The notes beneath the pieces were generated by a model. That model did no database searches and was not told the origin of the DNA. It saw only the letters and a program-made list of their open reading frames with translations. The position numbers and the translations under genes were made by a program. A stretch of 64,000 nt of DNA from CALVGQ01 sp031551965 (GTDB taxonomy: Bacteria; Bacillota_I; Bacilli_A; Erysipelotrichales; Erysipelotrichaceae): positions 33,746 through 97,745 of the forward strand of contig JAVBMW010000010.1 in assembly GCA_031551965.1 (NCBI GenBank), written 5' to 3'. The stretch's first letter is position 1. Each line of letters opens with the position of its first letter. Of the stretch, positions 28,247-38,160 are shown one piece after another.

Positions 28247-29008
28247 ATGTCAAATGTGAAAATTGCGGTACATACAGATATTGGAATTAAAAAAAACGTA
28301 AATCAAGATAGCTATACTACGATGATTGCAGAAACTGAGGTTGGAACTATTGTCTTTGCACTTATTTGTGATGGGATGGGTGGTTTATCAAAAGGTGAAC
28401 TAGCAAGTGCAGCAGTAGTTAAGGTATTTACGGACTGGGTTGAAAAGGAACTTTCATCACAATTAAATGAAATTGAAGCGATCAAACTTCGTTGGAATGA
28501 ACTAATACAAAATGTTAATGTGAAAATTTCTGATTATGGAAAAAGAAATCAAATTCAATTAGGGTCAACTTGTACAGCATTATTGATAGTTGAAAATAGA
28601 TTTTATCTAATTGGACATGTAGGAGATTCAAGAGTTTATTTAATAAATGATGGAATACAAGTACTAACTAGTGATCACACACTTGTTGCAAAAGAAGTGA
28701 AGAGTGGAAAACTAACTCTTGAACAGGCAGAAAATGATCCTCGTAGAAATGTATTGTTGCAATGCATTGGTGCTTCGTCAGTAGTTCAACCTGAATTCAT
28801 TCAAGGCATTCCTGAGAAAAATGATTTATTTATGCTTTGTTCAGATGGATTCAGACATGAAATAACTAGCGAAGAAATATTACATGCTTTCACATTTGAA
28901 AGATTTGTATCAGAAGAAGAAATACAAAAAAAAGCTATTGAACTAGTGGAATTAAATAAATCAAGAAATGAAACAGACAATATCACAGTTTTACTTATAA
29001 AACTTTAG
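28247..29008 (+). CDS. PP2C-family serine/threonine phosphatase
   Basis: A 253-residue metal-dependent phosphatase like Stp/PrpC. Metal-binding motifs are all present: NQDS (Asp21), CDGMGG (Asp42), GDSRVYL, CSDGF and ETDNIT near the end. It should remove phosphates placed by the kinase encoded 9 bases downstream, a pairing conserved across Firmicutes. Here the pair is embedded in a T7SS locus rather than next to the usual housekeeping genes. Confidence 0.92.
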   Translation: MSNVKIAVHTDIGIKKNVNQDSYTTMIAETEVGTIVFALICDGMGGLSKGELASAAVVKVFTDWVEKELSSQLNEIEAIKLRWNELIQNVNVKISDYGKRNQIQLGSTCTALLIVENRFYLIGHVGDSRVYLINDGIQVLTSDHTLVAKEVKSGKLTLEQAENDPRRNVLLQCIGASSVVQPEFIQGIPEKNDLFMLCSDGFRHEITSEEILHAFTFERFVSEEEIQKKAIELVELNKSRNETDNITVLLIKL

Positions 29009-29017
29009 GGGGAACTA

Positions 29018-30700
29018 ATGGCAAATATCGGAACAGTCGTTGACGGCAAATATGAAATATTAAAATTAGTTGGGAAAGGCGGTATGTCAAAGGTTTATCT
29101 GGCAATGGATAAACGTTTGAATAAACAATGGGCAGTAAAAGAAATCGACAAGTTTGGTAAAGACACAAATAATGAAGTAATCATTCAAAGTGCAATTGCT
29201 GAAGCAAACTTGATCAAACAATTAGATCACCCTTCTTTACCTCGTATAGTTGATATCATTGATGAGGAAAAAGTAATCTACGTTATTATGGATTACATTG
29301 AAGGGGAATCCCTTAATAAAGTATTGGATGAATTTGGTGCCTCACCTCAGGATCTAGTAATTGATTGGGCTAAACAACTAACAGATGCATTAGCATATCT
29401 GCATAATCACAAACCAGCGATTATTTATCGTGATATGAAACCAGCCAATGTTATGTTGAAACCAGATGGAAATGTGAAACTAATTGACTTTGGAATAGCT
29501 CGTGAATTTAAGGAACAGAATCTTGCCGATACAATTTGTTTAGGAACTAAAGGTTATGCGGCTCCTGAGCAGTTTGGAGGTAAAGGGCAAACAGATTCAC
29601 GTACTGATATTTATTGTTTAGGTGTAACTCTTTATCATCTTGTAACTGGGCATAATCCTGCTGAACCACCTTACGAAATGTATCCAATTCGATATTGGAA
29701 TCCTGAGTTATCAGGAGGATTAGAAAGAATCATTCAGAAATGTACACAATTGAATCCGATCGATCGTTATCAATCATGTGCTGAATTAATGTATGATTTG
29801 ATTCATTATGAAGAAGTTGATGATGCATTTAGAAAAAGACAAAAAACAAAACTGAATCGTTTTATTACAACTTCTGCATTATGCATTATCTTCCTATTAG
29901 TAGGTGTATTTGGATTAGTTATGAAAACAAGTACAAATAATGCAGACTATAACAATGTTATGGAAATGGCAGAAAAAGCAACAAATCAAAGCGAAAAAAT
30001 TAATTACTACTTAAATGCTACAGAAATCAAACCACAAGAAGTTAATCCTTATTATGGATTAATCAAAGTCTTTAAAGAAGATGCTGCTTATACCCTTGAA
30101 GAGGAAGAAACTATGATGAAGAAACTGAATGCAAATTTGACTTCTTTAAAAACAATGACAGGGTATGGTGATTTAGCCTTTGAGATAGGAAAAACTTATT
30201 GGTATTACTACGATTACGGAAATGCTGAAGGTGGCGATAATCAAATCACAAGAATGAAGAGTTCAATTCAATGGTTTGAAGATGCGATAAATTACAATGT
30301 AAATAGCGACTTTAAGAACATGGCTACTATTTATAGAGATATAGGAAAATTCAATGAAGAAATAACACTCAATGTTTTTGAAGCTTCAGACTTAGGGCAG
30401 TTCGCTCCTTATTGGGAAAACTTAAATGAGTTAACAACACTAATAAACGAAAGTAGCAATGAAAGTGAAATTGTAAAACTTGAGCTATTTAAATTAGTTA
30501 TGTCAGCAATTGAAAATCATTCGCGTAGTTTTAAAAGAGATGGAATTACTGAAAGTGAAATGCGAACATTGTTCAATACTATCAAACAAAGTGTCATTTC
30601 ATTAAATGTTACAGTTGAAAAAACAGAAGTTATAAAAGAAAACTTAGTAGAAAGATTTGATATTACTGAAAAGGCAATTGAAAATGCCTTTAGAAGTTAA
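29018..30700 (+). CDS. Transmembrane serine/threonine protein kinase
   Basis: A 560-residue Hanks-type kinase. The domain (about 10-270) has all catalytic elements: Gly loop VGKGGMSKVYLA, Lys41 in WAVKEID, YRDMKPANV (Asp139), LIDFG (Asp157) and AAPEQ. A single membrane helix lies at about 285-306. The outer 250 residues are helical and TPR-like, not the PASTA repeats of PknB/Stk. EssB/YukC of classical T7SSb has a pseudokinase domain plus one membrane helix in the same order, so this active kinase may fill that slot (inference). Confidence 0.9.
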   Translation: MANIGTVVDGKYEILKLVGKGGMSKVYLAMDKRLNKQWAVKEIDKFGKDTNNEVIIQSAIAEANLIKQLDHPSLPRIVDIIDEEKVIYVIMDYIEGESLNKVLDEFGASPQDLVIDWAKQLTDALAYLHNHKPAIIYRDMKPANVMLKPDGNVKLIDFGIAREFKEQNLADTICLGTKGYAAPEQFGGKGQTDSRTDIYCLGVTLYHLVTGHNPAEPPYEMYPIRYWNPELSGGLERIIQKCTQLNPIDRYQSCAELMYDLIHYEEVDDAFRKRQKTKLNRFITTSALCIIFLLVGVFGLVMKTSTNNADYNNVMEMAEKATNQSEKINYYLNATEIKPQEVNPYYGLIKVFKEDAAYTLEEEETMMKKLNANLTSLKTMTGYGDLAFEIGKTYWYYYDYGNAEGGDNQITRMKSSIQWFEDAINYNVNSDFKNMATIYRDIGKFNEEITLNVFEASDLGQFAPYWENLNELTTLINESSNESEIVKLELFKLVMSAIENHSRSFKRDGITESEMRTLFNTIKQSVISLNVTVEKTEVIKENLVERFDITEKAIENAFRS

Positions 30701-30713
30701 GGAGGAGAAATAA

Positions 30714-31226
30714 ATGAGTGCAACAGTTTGGAATTGGGTATCCATTGTAGGATTTTCATTATCTGCATTGTTTCTATTTATCTCTGCCTTTATATTCTGG
30801 AGATCGGATATCTTAACGGTTATTGGTGTTTTAACTGGTAGAACAGCAGCAAGACAAATCAAGGAAATGCTTGAAGAGAATGAAAAATCCGAACAAAAAG
30901 GACATAAATCCAATGTGTATAACATTAAAAGAGGTCCGCTAACTGAACAAGTTGAATCAATTTCACAAAATAAACAGACAATATCTCCAAATACGAGTGA
31001 TACAAGTTTAGATAACGAAGTAACTGAAATGCTTGCGGTTGAAACAGAAAAGCTAAGTGCTTCAACTGAAATGCTACAAAATAATTCGGAGACAGAAGTA
31101 TTATCAGAAAAAACAGCAATATTAAGTGATTTTAGTTCAAATGAAACAGAGATTCTAAGTGAACAACCATCAAAATTTAAAATTGTTAAAAAAGTTAGCG
31201 AAGTACATACAGAAGAAGAATTATGA
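30714..31226 (+). CDS. Single-pass membrane protein with six Thr-x-x-Leu motifs
   Basis: I do not recognise the family. This 170-residue protein has one membrane helix (about 8-30) and a charged cytoplasmic-type tail. Between residues 104 and 148 the tail carries TEML, TEKL, TEML, TEVL, TAIL and TEIL, spaced 7-11 residues apart. Each threonine has Leu at +3, the preference of FHA domains. With a kinase just upstream and two FHA proteins in the same locus, this tail looks like a phosphorylated docking scaffold. Phosphorylation is inference. Confidence 0.75.
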   Translation: MSATVWNWVSIVGFSLSALFLFISAFIFWRSDILTVIGVLTGRTAARQIKEMLEENEKSEQKGHKSNVYNIKRGPLTEQVESISQNKQTISPNTSDTSLDNEVTEMLAVETEKLSASTEMLQNNSETEVLSEKTAILSDFSSNETEILSEQPSKFKIVKKVSEVHTEEEL

Positions 31227-31236
31227 GGGGAAGAAT

Positions 31237-34200
31237 ATGAAAACAATTAAAAATATGTTTAATAAAATTGGTATTGTAATTACTTCAATATTAGTAGTCA
31301 TCAATACATTACCTATTTATGTTTTAAATGTTACTGCAGTAGATGGTGAAGAATTAATTGAAGTTAGCTTTAATCCAGAGTGGAGTAAAACAGATGATAC
31401 AGTAATTGCGACAATAACAGTTGTGAATGCGGAATTATATAGTGATCTAACTTACTCAATAGATGAAGGTATTCAACAAACTAGTTCGGAATTTAGTATT
31501 GAAGATGGAAACGAGCATAAATTTTGTGCTTTTGAAGCTGAAGTTGAAATTGGTTGTACGACAGCGAATGCACAATTTGATGATGATGCTCCTACTATAA
31601 CAGATGTCGAAATAGATAATGATGATTGGACAAAAGATGAAATTATTTTTGCAATTATCGCATCAGATGGCGCTGGATCTGGTATTAAAGAATATCAAAT
31701 GGATGACAAGCCTTGGCAAACAACACCGGATTTTGAAGTGTCTGATAATCAAAAACATCTTTTTCGCGTAAAGGATAATGTTGGAAATGTTTCTGATGAT
31801 TTTGAACAAACAGCGACAAAATTTGATAATGTAGCTCCTAAAATCACATCGATTACGATTGATCCTTCAACTTGGACTAACGGAAAAGTAACGATAACCG
31901 TAAATGCGACTGATGAAGGTATTGGGGAAATCGAATATGAGATGGATGACGATGGTGAATGGGAGACTTCATCAGTATTCGAAGTAGAAGATGGTGAAGT
32001 TCATAGTTTTAAAGTCAGAGATGGATTAGGAAATGTTTCTGAGCCTACAACAGCTCAAGCACAATATGAGACTATAAAACCAATTGTAACTAGCATTACA
32101 TTAAGCACAACTGATCAGACAAATCAGCCAATTGAATTTACAGTTAATGCTACAGATGAAGGTGGATCAAATATTAAGGATTATCAAATGGATGATGGAG
32201 ACTGGTTTGCAAGTAATGTGTTTGAAGTTGAGGATGCTGAAGAGCATATTTTCAGAGTAAGAGATAACGCAGGGAATATATCTGATGTTACAGAAGCTTC
32301 CAAAATGACTGCGTCAAACTATGATGGTGTAGCACCTGTAATAGAAGATATTGTTCATGAAGAATGGACAAATGAGGATGTTGTAATCACAATTGAAGCG
32401 ACAGATGATAAAGATTTTGTAGACGATTTGGTTTATCAATTAGATGACAATACAGGTGTTTGGTTATCAAATAATGTATTTACGATTTCTGATGCTTTAG
32501 AACATACGATTTATGTTATGGATACAGCAGGTAATATTGCAGAACAAACATTTTCGGTTGCCTATGATACAGTAAAACCAACTGTTGAAAGTTTTGAAAT
32601 AACACTTGAAAGCGGAAGTGCAATTCCATTTAATAAATTAATTCATTTTATGACTTTTGGTTTTTTCTATAATGAAACAATTAAAGTCACTGCAACAGCT
32701 GAAGATACAGGCGAAACAGATGCAATACAAGGAGCAGCTGGAGTCAAAGAAATAACATTTAATATTATAACGATTGACGAAGATGGAAACGAAACAGATA
32801 GACAGGAAACTGTACAAGCGAACGCAAATGGTGAAGCAAGCATTACGTTGCCAATTGATTTTGTGGGAGTTATTGAGGCAAAAGCGAAAGATAACGCTGG
32901 AAATATAATGGATGATTATGTTAGAGCTACTCAGGCTAACTGCACACAACTACAAGATGGAACTGCAGGATTTATCATGCTTGAAAATGTTAAACCGACA
33001 ATTGAACAATTTGATGACTCTGCGGATACTGATGTTGAAGTAAAGAATGTTAATAATATCAATGTTTATAATGGAGATTCAATTATTGACATTAAGGTTA
33101 CTGATGATAAATCAGGATTATATAGTGTAGATTTAAAAGTAAATGGCGTTTCAGCTAATGATTTTCCAAAATCATTTACTGCGATTGATTTAGAGGAAAT
33201 TTATTCAATGAACACTTCAGAATTTGATACTGATTCTGATGGTTTATATGAAATTGAATTAACTGTGATCGATAATGCAGGAAACGAAGAAACTGATTCA
33301 TTAACAATCGCAAGAGATATGCTTTCTCCAATCATTAAAGGATTTGACTTTAACTTGAAAGGTTCAATTGATTTAGATTTAAACTCTTTTGATTTATATG
33401 ATGTTGTTGAAATTATGGATTATGGATTTTACTTTAAAAAAGATGTAACTGTTACAATAAAAGCAGAAGAACTTTTAGAAGTGAATGGATATATTTCAGG
33501 AGTAGATACTATTAGCTATAAAGCAATCAATATTGATGGATTGGTATGTTATAGTGGGACTAAAAAAGTAAATTCAAATAACGAAATTACATTCGACATC
33601 AATAGTGATTTTAAAGGTCAAATTTATGCAATGGCTACCGATAATGTCAAAAATAATCCAAACAATAGCAACCTTCCAAACAATTACGATCAAAGCTTAT
33701 TTATTGCGACTGGTGATTTAATGGGATATGTGCATCCAAATGGATCTATTCTTGAAAGTAGTGCAAAGCACTTAGAAACCTCTTCAATAGAAATTTCAGT
33801 ACCAATATCAGCTTACAAACAAGGAATCACAAATCTATATAATTATACTGGTTCAGCAATTAAAGATAAGTACATGGATTATGCGCAAATTACGAGTGCA
33901 CCTCTTTTCGCGGCAGATACTTCTTTTGGTATAAAAGTTGATGATACTTATTCGGGAATTCGTGAATTAAAATGGACAATTATTGAAAGTGGTGTCGCAG
34001 ATGTTGAACGTTCAATCCAAGTATCTAAAGATGGAACTCTATCTGGAGATACAGCTGGTTGGATAAAGACAAATGAAGTAAATACTAATTTAGTAATCGG
34101 TTTAGAAAATAATTCGATCGCAATCAGTGGGAATCATAATGATATGGTAATACTAGTAGAATTGACTGACCGCGCAGGGAATGTGAGCTATGACTATTAC

Positions 34201-35937
34201 ATGTTAGGAATCGATAAAGTGAAACCGACAATCAATATAACATTTGATAAGACTCCGATTGTTAAAGGAGCTAATGAATTTTACAATGAAGTTGTAACTG
34301 CCACTGTGGTTATTACTGAAAGAAATTTTAATAGTGAAGATGTTAAATATAGTTTCAAAGATGCAAGCGGGACAAACTTTACATTAGATAACTTTGTATC
34401 AAGTGCATCACCTTTTAATGATAGTACTACGCATACGACAACTGTAACGTTTAGCAATGACCAAGAGTATACATTAGACATTAGTTATAACGATCTTGCA
34501 GGAAATGCTGCCGATAGTTATGCAACTGAAGCATTCATTGTAGACTTAACAAAGCCTGAAATCAGTGTTACATATGATAATAATTCTGCGTTAAATACAA
34601 ATTATTATAAAGAAGATCGTATCGCGACGATTTCAATAAAAGAAGTAAACTTTGAACCAAATGATGTAAAAGTAACGGGGACTGCAAATAATGATGGTAA
34701 TGCAATAACTTTCCCTGCAACAAGTGCTTGGTCCTCAAGTGGAGACACACATACAGCAACAATACACTATTCAGATGATGCGTTTTATACTTTTACTATA
34801 GAATATACCGATTTAGCTGAAAACATGTCAGAGGCCTATAAGGAAGAGGAATTCTATGTTGATAAAACAATACCAACTTTAGAAATTACGGGAGTCGAAG
34901 ACAAATCTGCGAATAAAGGGGATGTAATTCCAGTTATTATTTTCTCAGACATAAATTATGATGAAAGTAATGTATCAGTTCAATTATATGGAGCAAACAG
35001 AAAAAATATTACAGAATTAGATGGATATTATTCTGCAGGTGATCATGGTCAAATCTTTACCTTTAATAACTTTACCAACGAAAAAGATTTTGATGATTTA
35101 TATACATTGACTGCAAATATTACTGACTTAGCAGGAAATGAAGAAGAACTATCAATTCAATTTTCGGTAAATCGTTTTGGATCTGTCTATATTTTCAGTG
35201 ATGAGCTAAAACAAATTGAAGGAAAATATGTTCAAAATGAAATTGATGTAGTTATTACTGAAATCAATGTAGATAGTTTGATTCATGAATCGATCAATTT
35301 GAAAATGACTAAAAATGGATCTCCAAAAAGTTTAACAGAAAATACTGATTATACAGTTCTTGAAATTGGTGGAGACACTGCATGGAGTGAATATACATAC
35401 AGAGTAAATAAAACCTTGTTTTCTGGTGATGGAAAATACGCTATAACTTTATATTCAGAAGATATTGCAGGAAACATCAACGAAAATATTGATGAAACTA
35501 AAGAAGCACAAATTGAATTTGGAATAGATAAAACTGCTCCGGCAATTGTGGTGCTTGATATCGAAAGCAATGCGCAATACGCATTAGATAGCAAGCCGGT
35601 TTCAATTACAGTTAAAGATAATTTAGTGTTAAATGATGTAAAAGTATCGTTAAATGGTCAACCGATTGAGTATACAAATAGTGGTGATAGTTATAAGTTT
35701 GTAGTGGATAGTTCAAATTCGAAACAAAGTTTACAAATAACTGCAACTGATGCAGCAGGTAATGAAACAGTTGTGGAAGTGAAAGACTTCCTAGTAACAA
35801 CAAGTATGTTTGTACGTTGGTATAATAACACTCCATTATTCTATGGATCGATTGCAGGAGTAACCGGATCATCAGTTGCAATCGCCAGTTATGTATTCCG
35901 CTTTAGAAAAAGGAAATTAATGAGTAAGAAGGTTTAA
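31237..35937 (+). CDS. Giant Ig-repeat surface protein with C-terminal membrane anchor
   Basis: A 1566-residue exported protein. A signal-type hydrophobic segment (about 12-33) is followed by many bacterial Ig-like modules with the recurring DxAGN turn. The first modules are about 75-80 residues long (for example around residues 200-360) and the later ones about 105 (for example 995-1210). One membrane helix and a basic tail (FRFRKRK) end the protein; there is no LPxTG. A longer frame begins inside the previous gene, but GAGGGG precedes the ATG at 31237. It may supply the wall-spanning part of the T7SS, where classical systems use EsaA/YueB (inference). Confidence 0.82.
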   Translation: MKTIKNMFNKIGIVITSILVVINTLPIYVLNVTAVDGEELIEVSFNPEWSKTDDTVIATITVVNAELYSDLTYSIDEGIQQTSSEFSIEDGNEHKFCAFEAEVEIGCTTANAQFDDDAPTITDVEIDNDDWTKDEIIFAIIASDGAGSGIKEYQMDDKPWQTTPDFEVSDNQKHLFRVKDNVGNVSDDFEQTATKFDNVAPKITSITIDPSTWTNGKVTITVNATDEGIGEIEYEMDDDGEWETSSVFEVEDGEVHSFKVRDGLGNVSEPTTAQAQYETIKPIVTSITLSTTDQTNQPIEFTVNATDEGGSNIKDYQMDDGDWFASNVFEVEDAEEHIFRVRDNAGNISDVTEASKMTASNYDGVAPVIEDIVHEEWTNEDVVITIEATDDKDFVDDLVYQLDDNTGVWLSNNVFTISDALEHTIYVMDTAGNIAEQTFSVAYDTVKPTVESFEITLESGSAIPFNKLIHFMTFGFFYNETIKVTATAEDTGETDAIQGAAGVKEITFNIITIDEDGNETDRQETVQANANGEASITLPIDFVGVIEAKAKDNAGNIMDDYVRATQANCTQLQDGTAGFIMLENVKPTIEQFDDSADTDVEVKNVNNINVYNGDSIIDIKVTDDKSGLYSVDLKVNGVSANDFPKSFTAIDLEEIYSMNTSEFDTDSDGLYEIELTVIDNAGNEETDSLTIARDMLSPIIKGFDFNLKGSIDLDLNSFDLYDVVEIMDYGFYFKKDVTVTIKAEELLEVNGYISGVDTISYKAINIDGLVCYSGTKKVNSNNEITFDINSDFKGQIYAMATDNVKNNPNNSNLPNNYDQSLFIATGDLMGYVHPNGSILESSAKHLETSSIEISVPISAYKQGITNLYNYTGSAIKDKYMDYAQITSAPLFAADTSFGIKVDDTYSGIRELKWTIIESGVADVERSIQVSKDGTLSGDTAGWIKTNEVNTNLVIGLENNSIAISGNHNDMVILVELTDRAGNVSYDYYMLGIDKVKPTINITFDKTPIVKGANEFYNEVVTATVVITERNFNSEDVKYSFKDASGTNFTLDNFVSSASPFNDSTTHTTTVTFSNDQEYTLDISYNDLAGNAADSYATEAFIVDLTKPEISVTYDNNSALNTNYYKEDRIATISIKEVNFEPNDVKVTGTANNDGNAITFPATSAWSSSGDTHTATIHYSDDAFYTFTIEYTDLAENMSEAYKEEEFYVDKTIPTLEITGVEDKSANKGDVIPVIIFSDINYDESNVSVQLYGANRKNITELDGYYSAGDHGQIFTFNNFTNEKDFDDLYTLTANITDLAGNEEELSIQFSVNRFGSVYIFSDELKQIEGKYVQNEIDVVITEINVDSLIHESINLKMTKNGSPKSLTENTDYTVLEIGGDTAWSEYTYRVNKTLFSGDGKYAITLYSEDIAGNINENIDETKEAQIEFGIDKTAPAIVVLDIESNAQYALDSKPVSITVKDNLVLNDVKVSLNGQPIEYTNSGDSYKFVVDSSNSKQSLQITATDAAGNETVVEVKDFLVTTSMFVRWYNNTPLFYGSIAGVTGSSVAIASYVFRFRKRKLMSKKV

Positions 35938-35939
35938 AT

Positions 35940-36167
35940 ATGAAAATATATCCTGAGTTTATTCCAGTTTATGCTGGACTAGTAATAATAATATTAATGC
36001 AAATTTCAATATTGATTCAATCTAAATCATCGAAGAGAAAATCAAAAGGTTCAAACACTTTGGAGTATTCTAGCAATACTCCAGAGTATCTAGTATTTTG
36101 TAAAAACTGTTCAACTAAATTTTCTTCAACTTTAAAGGTTTGCCCAAAATGTGGCACACAAAGATAA
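35940..36167 (+). CDS. Small membrane protein with zinc ribbon
   Basis: A 75-residue protein with one N-terminal membrane helix (about 8-27), a Lys/Ser-rich linker and a C-terminal zinc ribbon (CKNC and CPKCG). It starts 2 bases after the Ig-repeat gene stops and overlaps the next gene by 19 bases. The ribbon resembles that in the locus's FHA protein. The function is unknown; an assembly or adaptor role is possible. Confidence 0.7.
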   Translation: MKIYPEFIPVYAGLVIIILMQISILIQSKSSKRKSKGSNTLEYSSNTPEYLVFCKNCSTKFSSTLKVCPKCGTQR

Positions 36168-36910
36168 AATTTGTTAAGTTACTGTTTCTGTTTTCAATTA
36201 TGATAGGGGTGAGTGGGTGTATGAGTGAATTTGACAATATTGGTTATAGTAAGTCAGAATATGTAAATGCAATAGAATCTTCGTTGAATAAAAAATATGG
36301 ATTAACTTTTGTAGTAGAATCAATTGGCGGTAGATATGGAACCCATGATGATACAACAGTAAAAGCTTGGTGTTATGCAAAAGATGGTAAATATGCAAAT
36401 ATTCAATTTATGGCTGAAGTTGGTAAAGAAAATCTAATTGTAACCGACTCTTATTTGCATTTAATTGTGTCGGATATTATTTCAGAAAAAATTAAATCAT
36501 ATTATCCTGATGAATCTATTGTAATAACTCAATTTGAAACTTTATCAGGACATTCTGACAGAATTGTTAATGAATCCAATTATCGAGAATATATGAATGA
36601 TTTTCGTGTATCTTTTGTCTCTTCAAAAGTGTTTATAAAAAATGATGGGGATATGAATGGAATCCTTGATAAAGTTTGCGGATTTGCGAAAAAACTTGAA
36701 GAGCTAGATTATTATGATTTTGGAATAGTAGTTTTCGTAACTAATGATTTATCAGATGAAATAATAGATATTTTTAAGACAAATGAGGATGCATATGATT
36801 ATTATGTTGAATCTGAAGATGTAGTTGCCTATACAGCCTTTCAGTTAAATAAAGATGGACTAATTACTTCAATTGAGACAATAGAATCAAGTTTAAGGGA
36901 GAACAAATAA
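36149..36910 (+). CDS. Lipoprotein, candidate immunity protein for the lipase
   Basis: A 253-residue lipoprotein with signal helix and lipobox VSGC (Cys near 24). The mature part is acidic and mixed alpha/beta, with no known catalytic motif. AAAGG lies 10 bases before the ATG at 36149; a TTG nine bases earlier is too close to that site. It ends 1 base before the lipase gene. In staphylococci a T7SS lipase toxin is countered by an immunity lipoprotein encoded beside it, so the same role is plausible. That is inference from position and localisation only. Confidence 0.7.
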   Translation: MWHTKIKFVKLLFLFSIMIGVSGCMSEFDNIGYSKSEYVNAIESSLNKKYGLTFVVESIGGRYGTHDDTTVKAWCYAKDGKYANIQFMAEVGKENLIVTDSYLHLIVSDIISEKIKSYYPDESIVITQFETLSGHSDRIVNESNYREYMNDFRVSFVSSKVFIKNDGDMNGILDKVCGFAKKLEELDYYDFGIVVFVTNDLSDEIIDIFKTNEDAYDYYVESEDVVAYTAFQLNKDGLITSIETIESSLRENK

Positions 36911-36911
36911 T

Positions 36912-38150
36912 ATGGCTGTTCAATTTACCGATGCTGAATGGCTGATATTATCTTCATTATGCTATAACATACCTTCAGGAAGATTTGACAAAAATGGAAA
37001 TGCAATAAAGAATAATGAAATCAGTGTGATTGACATGATAAATCAAAAAAAGTATGACTTGAAAAATTATGAAAATGAAGCAAATTTAGAAAATTATGAA
37101 AAAGTTATTAAAAGTCTAGAAAAAAAATTAGAAAATTTTGTTGTCTCAAAAAAAGTAGATCATAACAATACTAGTGGATTCGTTGCATTTGCAATTGAGC
37201 CCAAACCCAATGAAGATAATGAAGTAATAGTTTGTTGTAGAGGAAGTGATATGGATGGACGAGGCATTTTGAATGACTGGCTTGTAAATAATGCATCACT
37301 TGCAACGCAAACGATGACTACACATCAAATGGAAATGAAATTGTTTATGCAGGGTTTCGAAAAATATGACAGTATATCACTCACTGGACATTCTTTAGGT
37401 GCAAACTTAGCTATGTATGGTGCGATTACATTTCCGTTCAAAGATAAAATTAAAGATGTTTATGCGGTTAATGGTCCAGGATTTAATGAAGCGTTTGTTA
37501 ACCTATATGCTAAAGAAATAAATAAAGTCAAAGATAAAATTCATAATTTTCAAAATGAGCATGATGTTGTTTCTTCGCTTCTAAACAACATCGGTAAAAT
37601 TTCGATTTTTAAATCCGCTTTAAAAAGTACGGATCCTTTTAAAAATCATAGCGCGTTGACTATTCAAATTGATGAAAATGGGAGTTTAGTTTTAAATGAA
37701 AGTGGTAAAAAAGATGCATTTTGTACAAGTGTACACTATGTAACTTCATCTATTGTAAATAAACTAATAGCTGGCGAAATACTGATTGCTATTCTAATTA
37801 ATAAGGGGACATCATTAGCGACTCATGTTGGGAATATAATAAAAATGATTATTAAAAATGTTTCTAACAATAATGCTTCATACATTGCAAACAATCCATT
37901 GATTCAAGTAAATACAAATATTTTGATAAATTATGCAGATCGTATATCAAATGTGAATCGAAGGTTATCCAATTTGGATAATAGATTAGATTCACTTTAC
38001 ACAAAAGTTAAATTGGTAGATTTATTGACTTTACTACAAGCAGATTTGGGTATTAAGTATAATTATCGTTTACATAAATGTGTGAATTATTTAAAAGATA
38101 CCTCATCAGAGTTCGAGAAATTAGAACGTACTTTAGCATCACAGCTATAA
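36912..38150 (+). CDS. Alpha/beta-hydrolase lipase (DUF2974-like), candidate T7SS effector
   Basis: A 412-residue protein. Residues 1-260 form a lipase-type alpha/beta hydrolase: VIVCCRGSD strand with oxyanion region, nucleophile Ser161 in LTGHSLGANLA, a likely Asp in NEHDVVS and a His in FKNHSAL. The C-terminal 150 residues are helical with heptad-like spacing and no signal peptide. An N-terminal lipase plus C-terminal helical targeting domain, followed by small helical partners, is the layout reported for staphylococcal T7SS lipase toxins. It probably attacks phospholipids of competitors. Confidence 0.82.
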   Translation: MAVQFTDAEWLILSSLCYNIPSGRFDKNGNAIKNNEISVIDMINQKKYDLKNYENEANLENYEKVIKSLEKKLENFVVSKKVDHNNTSGFVAFAIEPKPNEDNEVIVCCRGSDMDGRGILNDWLVNNASLATQTMTTHQMEMKLFMQGFEKYDSISLTGHSLGANLAMYGAITFPFKDKIKDVYAVNGPGFNEAFVNLYAKEINKVKDKIHNFQNEHDVVSSLLNNIGKISIFKSALKSTDPFKNHSALTIQIDENGSLVLNESGKKDAFCTSVHYVTSSIVNKLIAGEILIAILINKGTSLATHVGNIIKMIIKNVSNNNASYIANNPLIQVNTNILINYADRISNVNRRLSNLDNRLDSLYTKVKLVDLLTLLQADLGIKYNYRLHKCVNYLKDTSSEFEKLERTLASQL

Positions 38151-38160
38151 GGGAGATAAC

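Noticed and set aside
30644..31246. Minus-strand open frame of 200 codons
   Set aside because: It is antisense to the Thr-motif membrane protein and its neighbours, and its Ser/Phe/Leu-rich composition is what the complementary frame of a Glu/Thr-rich gene yields.
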